In this document: positions 57,878 through 64,000 of the stretch, in pieces
Layout of the letters: each line of letters begins with the position of its first letter
Numbering within the stretch: the first letter of the stretch is position 1
Source of the DNA: Nitrospirota bacterium
Lineage (GTDB): Bacteria; Nitrospirota; Thermodesulfovibrionia; Thermodesulfovibrionales; Dissulfurispiraceae
Assembly (NCBI GenBank): GCA_015233655.1
Contig: JADFXI010000001.1
Location: 34,346 to 98,345 of the forward strand
Direction of reading: 5' to 3'
Length of the DNA stretch: 64,000 bases
The notes under the pieces: generated by a model
Databases searched by the model: none
What the model was told of the DNA's origin: nothing
What the model saw: only the letters and a program-made list of their open reading frames with translations
Made by a program: the position numbers and the translations under genes

Positions 57878-60251
57878 AAAACAGAAGTCGGAAGTCAGAA
57901 GTCGGAAATCAGTACAAACTGCTGACAAAACCATCAAGACGATAAAGGGCATAGTAAACGACGCCAGAGTGCCGTCCCGCATACTTGAAGAGCAGATACA
58001 GCAGGCGGTGCAGGAGGGTACGCGCGAACTTCGCATCGTGGCCGACGGACAGCACGGCATAGGCGGCAGAATATGGCCGAGAGAACATACAATAAAAATT
58101 ACGGTCGAAGGCACCTCAGGCCAGAGAATCGGCAGCATGGGCATGTCCGGCACCGAGATTGTCGTGAAGGGCAGTGCCTCCGATGATGCCGGATGGCTTA
58201 ACTGCGGCGCAAAGATAACGGTGCTTGGCGACGTCACCAACGGCGCCTTCAATGCTGCGGCACAAGGTAAATTATATGTCCAGGGCAGCGGCGGCGCACG
58301 TTGCGACACCATGACAAAACAGAACCCGCGCTTTGAACCGCCTCAGTCGTGGTATTTCAGAAACGTCGGAGATTCGTTTGCGGAATTCAAAGCCGGCGGC
58401 ATTGCAGTGGTGTGCGGTGTCAATCCGCGAAATCCCGAAAGCATACTGGGGTATCGCCCCTGTGTCGGAATGGTGGGAGGCGCGATCTATTTCCGCGGAC
58501 CCATACAGGGATACAGCGACAAAGACGTAAAACTTCTCGACCTTACTCCGCAGGATTGGGAATGGCTCAAAACCAATATGAAGCCTTACCTCGAAGCCAT
58601 TGACCGTATGTCTTACTACGATAAATTGACCAGTTCGGCCGACGATTGGAAGAAGCTCATGGCTTATACGCCGCAGGAGAAACGGTCCAGAAAATGGTTC
58701 AAGCAGTCTATGACCGATTTCAGAAAAAATATGTGGGAAAAGGAAACTGGACAGGGCGGCATATTTGCCGAATACCTGGACCACGACCTTACGCTGCTTC
58801 CCTATGTCACGACCGGAACTGACCGGCGCAATAAACCGATCTGGGCTAATGAGAAATACAATCCGCCCTGCGCATACGCATGTCCGACACACATACCGTC
58901 TCATAAAAGGGCCACACTAATACGTCAGGGCCTTCTGCAGGACTCACTTGAACTGGTGCTGCGTTACAGCCCTCTTCCCGCAACTGTTTGCGGCCAGATA
59001 TGTCCGAACCTCTGCATGACGAGCTGCACAAGAGGCCAACTCGACAAGCCGCTGCAGATTGATAAAATGGGGAGCCTCGCTCTGGATTTGCCTGCGCCTA
59101 AAAAAGAGAAACCGACAGGCCATAACATTGCAGTCATAGGCGGGGGTCCAGCAGGTCTCAGCGCGGCGTGGCAGCTTGCGTTAAAGGGACATACGGTAGA
59201 CCTGTATGAATCAACCGGCAAACTCGGCGGCAAGATCGAACTCTGCATTCCGAGAGAGCGTCTGCCTCACGATATACTCGAAAAAGAACTCTCGCGTTTT
59301 GGGGAGCTTGGAGTAAATGTTCAGCTGAATACCCAGGTTGACCGGAACAAATTCGATGACATTTATAAGAACCACGAACTCGTTCTAGTCGCTGTAGGCG
59401 CCCACAAACCCAGGATCATCACGTTCCCAGGCTCCGAGCACGTTATATCAGCCTATGACTTTCTCAGGGACATTAACAGCGAAAAGTTCCCCGATGTTAA
59501 GGGCAAGAAAGTAGTGGTAATAGGTGCCGGCAATGTGGGTATGGATGTCGCTTCAGAAGCATATAATTACGGTGCCGAGTCAGTCATAGCCGTAGATATC
59601 CAAAAACCCGCGGCCTTCGGCAAGGAAATGGAGACCGCCACTGCCAAGGGGACCCAAATTCATTGGCCCAAATTAACTGAACGTTATAACAGCGAAGAGA
59701 AGAAAATATATTTCAAGGACGGCACATCTCTAGACGCAGACTTTGTCGTCATGTCAGTCGGCGATACGCCTATACTCGACTTCCTTCCCGAGAGCGTCCA
59801 CACGGAAAGGGGCTGGATTGCGGTCAACGAAATCGGCCAGACCTCTGATGTCAAAGTATTTGCGATAGGCGATGCGAGAGGTCTCGGACTTGTCACTCAC
59901 GCCATCGGACAGGGGAGACTTGCGGCGGAAACAATCCACTACCAGTTGATGCATGCACCTCGTCAACCGGAGATCAAGCAGGTCATCCCATACGAACGCA
60001 TCAAAAAAGAATATTACGAAGTATGCACCGGAGATTTCCAACCCGAAAAAGATGCGAACAAGTGCATGTCATGCGCCACATGCCGCGACTGCCATATGTG
60101 CGAAGCCACCTGTTACTGGGGGGCCATCAGCAGAGTCGAGCATGAAGGCGGAGCATACGAATATGTGGTCGACGAAGCTAAATGCATCGGCTGCAGCTTC
60201 TGCGCGGGCATCTGCCCCTGCGGCGTATGGGAGATGGTAGAAAATATTTAG
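57867..60251 (+). CDS. Glutamate synthase GXGXG domain fused to GltD-like FAD/NAD(P) oxidoreductase and C-terminal ferredoxin
   Basis: GQRIGSMGMSGTEIVVKGSASDDAGWLNCGAKITVLGDVTNGAFNAAAQGKLYVQGSGGAR; IAVIGGGPAGLSAAWQLALKGHTVDLYE; CMSCATCRDCHMCEATC...CIGCSFCAGICPCG. Confidence 0.93.
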   Translation: MRAKKQKSEVRSRKSVQTADKTIKTIKGIVNDARVPSRILEEQIQQAVQEGTRELRIVADGQHGIGGRIWPREHTIKITVEGTSGQRIGSMGMSGTEIVVKGSASDDAGWLNCGAKITVLGDVTNGAFNAAAQGKLYVQGSGGARCDTMTKQNPRFEPPQSWYFRNVGDSFAEFKAGGIAVVCGVNPRNPESILGYRPCVGMVGGAIYFRGPIQGYSDKDVKLLDLTPQDWEWLKTNMKPYLEAIDRMSYYDKLTSSADDWKKLMAYTPQEKRSRKWFKQSMTDFRKNMWEKETGQGGIFAEYLDHDLTLLPYVTTGTDRRNKPIWANEKYNPPCAYACPTHIPSHKRATLIRQGLLQDSLELVLRYSPLPATVCGQICPNLCMTSCTRGQLDKPLQIDKMGSLALDLPAPKKEKPTGHNIAVIGGGPAGLSAAWQLALKGHTVDLYESTGKLGGKIELCIPRERLPHDILEKELSRFGELGVNVQLNTQVDRNKFDDIYKNHELVLVAVGAHKPRIITFPGSEHVISAYDFLRDINSEKFPDVKGKKVVVIGAGNVGMDVASEAYNYGAESVIAVDIQKPAAFGKEMETATAKGTQIHWPKLTERYNSEEKKIYFKDGTSLDADFVVMSVGDTPILDFLPESVHTERGWIAVNEIGQTSDVKVFAIGDARGLGLVTHAIGQGRLAAETIHYQLMHAPRQPEIKQVIPYERIKKEYYEVCTGDFQPEKDANKCMSCATCRDCHMCEATCYWGAISRVEHEGGAYEYVVDEAKCIGCSFCAGICPCGVWEMVENI

Positions 60252-60254
60252 AGA

Positions 60255-60328
60255 CGGGGCGTAGCGCAGCCTGGTAGCGCACACGGTTCGGGACCGTGGA
60301 GTCGGAGGTTCAAATCCTCTCGCCCCGA
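60255..60328 (+). tRNA. tRNA-Pro(CGG)
   Basis: CGGGGCGTAGCGCAGCCTGGTAGCGCACACGGTTCGGGACCGTGGAGTCGGAGGTTCAAATCCTCTCGCCCCGA; anticodon CGG. Confidence 0.95.
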
Positions 60329-60751
60329 TTTTATTTTCCCAATAAAATCAATGATATTTCTGGGTTAAAGGGTATAAAAAATGTGGCGTAGTTGTGGCGT
60401 AGTGGAGTATTTTAGTCTCATTTAAAAAGGTCCTGTTCATTGCTGTTTCAGGTACCCACTTACGGGAGCTGTTATTACTGTGCCCGTTAAGTTAAGGCTC
60501 AAGCAGTCATACACCCACAACCCCTGTTGTTGCTTGCCCGTGCCACAGACTCCCATTCTATCAAAATGTCCACGTATGAAAAGCCGTGATAAATTTTGAT
60601 TACTCCTGACGAGCAGTTCTCCGCTGTCGTCTGCGAAATACCGATCCCAACTGAAAAATGGTCCCTGATTTCTGATCCTATACCCTTGGCATTTTTAAAG
60701 CCGTTGATTTATCGTATTATTTTTCTAAGTAATTAATCTCATACTTAATCT

Positions 60752-60788
60752 GCGTGGTTGACGGGTTCGAGCCCCGTCCGCCCCGCCA
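60752..60788 (+). other. tRNA 3'-end fragment (T-arm plus acceptor 3' strand with CCA), probable att-site relic
   Basis: ...GGTTGACGGGTTCGAGCCCCGTCCGCCCCGCCA: T-stem ACGGG/CCCGT with TTCGAGC loop, acceptor CCGCCCC-G-CCA; no 5' half upstream. Confidence 0.7.
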
Positions 60789-60899
60789 TTTTATATGTTG
60801 AATATCAATATGTTATAAAAGCAAATTGCCTTTCAAGGCACCATTGGGGCACCATCTATAATATTCAACCTTCAATGAACTACTTGCCTCTCATTAATA

Positions 60900-61014
60900 A
60901 TCGACACACCAGTTGCAAGTTCTTGAAACTTTTTCTTTCGGAAGAACCACTCAGAAGCAAGTAAGCAGAAATGACAATAACTTTTTCCTGACGTCATCGT
61001 TTCCGTGATTGGCC
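60900..61014. repeat. Copy B of degenerate dispersed repeat (copy A at 4580-4692)
   Basis: See copy A. Confidence 0.6.
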
Positions 61015-61311
61015 TTGCAGAGAGGAGAACACCTGTCATGTGGAACTTCACATTTCACCCTGAAAGTCAACATCGGAGTCTCCTTTTCAGGACTATAGAT
61101 TTTTGTTAGTAACCCGCGATTTTATGCCTATGAGCAGCATTGAGAAATCTCAGTCGACTGCTTACAGTTTTCCTGACCGCAAAAGCTAAATGTAAAACCA
61201 GCCTGACCCAGCAGACACATCGGCAATCCTCAACAATTTCAACTTCTCAAATTATGGCTGATGGCTACAAATTTATGGTAGATTAAATAAACAAAAATTA
61301 TTAGCCATTAA

Positions 61312-62172
61312 ATGGTGCACTGTCATATGGTCAATATCGAAACTTATAACAAGGGAAACCCTATAAAAAATCTTAACCAATTTCTTGAAATTGTTTCAAG
61401 ACTGCGTGAGAAATGGGTTAAGCCGGCCCCTATAGTGGGTGATGAGAATCAGCTATGGTTTCGTGGTCAGCAATGTGAACATTGGGGGTTATCTCCAAAG
61501 TTCTACCGAAAGGAGTTTAAAGGCGCAGACGAAGCAGAGATCCGTCAGGAATTCCAGAGTAAAGCTTTACAGTTGATCCCCGGAAGAATTCCTCAGGGTA
61601 AATTTGAATGGTATTTTCTTATGCAGCATTACGGGGCACCGACAAGACTGCTTGATTGGACTGACAATCCACTAGTTGCACTTTATTTTGCTGTAGAGGA
61701 AAAGAATTTAAAGGATGATGATTTAAAACAGAATGCCGTAGTTTGGGTATTAGACCCGTCGTGGCTAAATAAAACGTTCCCTCTTGGGATAAATGGTCCA
61801 ATCTTACCAGAATGGAAAGAAGCCAACAAATACTTGCATGAACTCGAACATGCATTTAGTGTGGGAAGTTTGTCACAAGCAAAATGGCCTGCAGCTATTG
61901 AACCTCCACATATAGATCGTCGTCTGGCAAACCAAGGAAGTCGGTTTGTTATTTTTGGGCAAACAAGAGATTTGACGGCAACAGCGGATTACAGGAGAAG
62001 CTCCTGTCGTTTGACAAGGATAGTAATTTCACAAGATATCCGAAATGACATCCGTCGCGAACTGGAGTACAATGGAATTTCACAATCTACCTTGTTCCCT
62101 GATTTAGGCCATTTATGCGACGACATATCTCGAAAATGGCGGGATAATACTCCTCAGAAAAAAAGGAAGTGA
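61312..62172 (+). CDS. FRG-domain protein
   Basis: LWFRGQQCEHWGLSPKFYRKEF...FEWYFLMQHYGAPTRLLDWTDNPLVALYFAVEE. Confidence 0.85.
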   Translation: MVHCHMVNIETYNKGNPIKNLNQFLEIVSRLREKWVKPAPIVGDENQLWFRGQQCEHWGLSPKFYRKEFKGADEAEIRQEFQSKALQLIPGRIPQGKFEWYFLMQHYGAPTRLLDWTDNPLVALYFAVEEKNLKDDDLKQNAVVWVLDPSWLNKTFPLGINGPILPEWKEANKYLHELEHAFSVGSLSQAKWPAAIEPPHIDRRLANQGSRFVIFGQTRDLTATADYRRSSCRLTRIVISQDIRNDIRRELEYNGISQSTLFPDLGHLCDDISRKWRDNTPQKKRK

Positions 62173-62250
62173 ATGAAATTTTCCTGCGAATATTAATCGA
62201 GGTTGACATGCCTTTAAACTTTGAAGTCAATAAACATGACAAACGTTGGG

Positions 62251-62958
62251 TTAACGTGCCTTGCTGCAGTTTGTCATCAAGTAATTATTATAATTGTTAA
62301 TTTGAGCATTGTAGTTGTCAATTTTTATTCGTAGATTATCAACATTGATCCTAAACATTCTTAGACGTGAATTATAATCTCTAACCAGCATATTGTGCCG
62401 ATCAATTGAACTTTGAGAATTATTATCCACGTAGTCAGTTTCTATTTCTGTTTTGAGAAGATCGAGAGCATCACTCTCACTTTTCATGTTTCTCTGCTGC
62501 TCCTCAATAGCCTGCTTTTCAGCTAAACTCGGTGATAACTGTTGAGCTCTATTGTGGTTGTCCTGGCTGCACTTATATTGGCCATCGGTAACAATATCCT
62601 TATCTTCAATATTATCTGGAGCAGGAGCAGGAGCGGGCGCAGGTGCAGGTGCAGGCACATTATCATTGGATTTATTTTTATCAGTATTTTGAGAAAATAT
62701 CGAAATAATTACAACAAGCACTAATGCGCTCCAAAATATCTTAGCAAACGAAAGCTTGGAAGCTGATTTATATTTTATGGGTTTAGTATAAACCCTAGAT
62801 GGACTTTCACCAGCCGTTTCAGATTTCATTTGCTGGGTTGATTTGGTTGTTTCCGCACGACTGGCCTGCTCGTTAGTACTAATATCATCTTTAAGCTTTT
62901 CTATACGTTCCCTTATGCTTTCAAAACCAGTTTTCTCCTCCGTATCCTCATTCATCAT
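62251..62958 (-). CDS. Single-pass membrane protein with (PA)n linker and coiled-coil region, function unknown
   Basis: TM LSFAKIFWSALVLVVIISIFSQ, linker VPAPAPAPAPAPAPD, Asn/Gln-rich helical C-terminus. Confidence 0.65.
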   Translation of the reverse strand: MMNEDTEEKTGFESIRERIEKLKDDISTNEQASRAETTKSTQQMKSETAGESPSRVYTKPIKYKSASKLSFAKIFWSALVLVVIISIFSQNTDKNKSNDNVPAPAPAPAPAPAPDNIEDKDIVTDGQYKCSQDNHNRAQQLSPSLAEKQAIEEQQRNMKSESDALDLLKTEIETDYVDNNSQSSIDRHNMLVRDYNSRLRMFRINVDNLRIKIDNYNAQINNYNNYLMTNCSKAR

Positions 62959-63253
62959 TATTGTTTGAATTCGCCGTTACGCAATTTATAACAGTTACCA
63001 TCTTTCCACAAAAATCGTAATAGTGACTCAAGAATATGGACATTATCTATAGCTTTATACGTTAATTCAGCGCCTATGCTTTTGTCACTTGACAACTTGT
63101 GGGCGCCGCTCGGAAGGAACCGAATATGCCGGCGGCGGATACCTGCTGTAGCTGATCAGGGCGCAATACGGCGTCGAACGCCCGGAATCGGGGCGAGTTA
63201 TCTTAATCAGTTGTAACCCTGATCCGGAAGTTTTCTTTATTATTCTAAACAGC

Positions 63254-63994
63254 TCACTGCCTATTCCTATAAGACCTCCCTTCGAAGGTGATGAACTTTC
63301 CGTTCATGCTGAGCCGATCAAGGATTGCTGAGGCAGTCACCGTATCGAATACCTTCCCCCAGTTTGACGGCACGAGGTTGGTAGTAACTATGGTCGTGCC
63401 CACTTCCGCCCTTTTTGAGATTATCTGGAATATGCAGTCGGCCTGCTCCTTGGTCGGGATCACGTAGCCGATCTCATCCAGACAAAGAACATTGGCTCGT
63501 GAATAGTACTCTATGAAACTGTATGTGCTCTTGGCCTTCGCCAATTTTGCGGTGAGATCGAAGAGCGTAAGAAAGGCCGCCTGATGGCCTTTGCTAAGAG
63601 CGTCATGGCACAGAGCGGTTGCGATGTGGGTTTTACCCACCCCGGCAGGGCCTATGAGTACGAGGTTGCCGGGTTTAGTTAGCCACTGCGTGTTCATGAA
63701 CTCCATGAGCTTGTCCCTCGGGACTTTGGGGTTATATTTCCAGTCAAAGTCATCCATGAGCTTTATCCTTTTGATGCCGGACATTTTCATGAGGTACTGG
63801 ATTTTCTTCTGTTCTCTCCGGTGAGATTCCTCAGTAAGGAATTTAAGCATGAACTTTTTTTGTTCCTCTGAAAGCGTATACAAGGTCTTTCTCGGGCTTA
63901 TCCTTTCCCCGGCCATTGCGCTGGTGATCGGATACCTTTTCATGATTCTGCTGATGCGGATTTTCGGCCACACCTCGCCGGCCATGGTCAACAC
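63254..63994 (-). mobile_element. istB: IS21-family helper ATPase IstB-like (element runs off window; transposase IstA expected beyond 64000)
   Basis: NLVLIGPAGVGKTHIATALCHDALSKGHQAAFLTLFDLTAKLAKAKS...VLCLDEIGYVIPTKEQADCIFQIISKRAEVGTTIVTTNLVPSNWGKVF...AILDRL. Confidence 0.92.
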
Positions 63995-64000
63995 AATATT

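Noticed and set aside
60540-60700. Possible IS21 relic (…CCGATCCCAACTGAAAAATGGTCCCTGATT…)
   Set aside because: Resembles IS21-type terminal motifs only impressionistically; no matching inverted end could be identified in the window.

Overview
This 64 kb window looks like a chromosomal segment of a Gram-negative bacterium. The gene mix (lpt/rpoN cluster, split glutamate synthase, NtrC-type regulators, DHH-CBS-CCA fusion) suggests a Nitrospirae- or deltaproteobacteria-like genome, but I cannot assign taxonomy from sequence alone. About 0-60.2 kb is mostly housekeeping: rapZ-hpf-rpoN-lptBAC, recO, era, alr, mobA, dnaB, rplI, a primary-type sigma factor, rimO, thiL, lon, hsp20, galU, tldD, lpxC, tsaC, motAB, cysM/cysK, CCA transferase and glutamate synthase. 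There are two intact tRNAs: Leu(TAA) and Pro(CGG). After tRNA-Pro (about 60.25 kb) the sequence becomes accessory: a tRNA 3'-end relic, an FRG-domain protein, a membrane/coiled-coil protein and an IS21-type istB. The most interesting candidate system is a four-gene minus-strand cluster at 4.9-10.4 kb. It contains a histidine-kinase-like/receiver/class III nucleotide cyclase/PilZ-like/metallo-beta-lactamase fusion, a receiver gene with an in-frame internal deletion, a CNB-CNB-rhodanese protein, and a protein with three tandem 'LKPGM' modules plus a CNB domain. Other notable signals are near-perfect sigma-54 promoters in front of lpxC and a small Cys-containing protein, an unannotated 25-aa Lys/Ala-rich microprotein ORF with a bidirectional terminator, an era gene with no ATG/GTG/TTG start, and a degenerate repeat shared by two distant intergenic regions.
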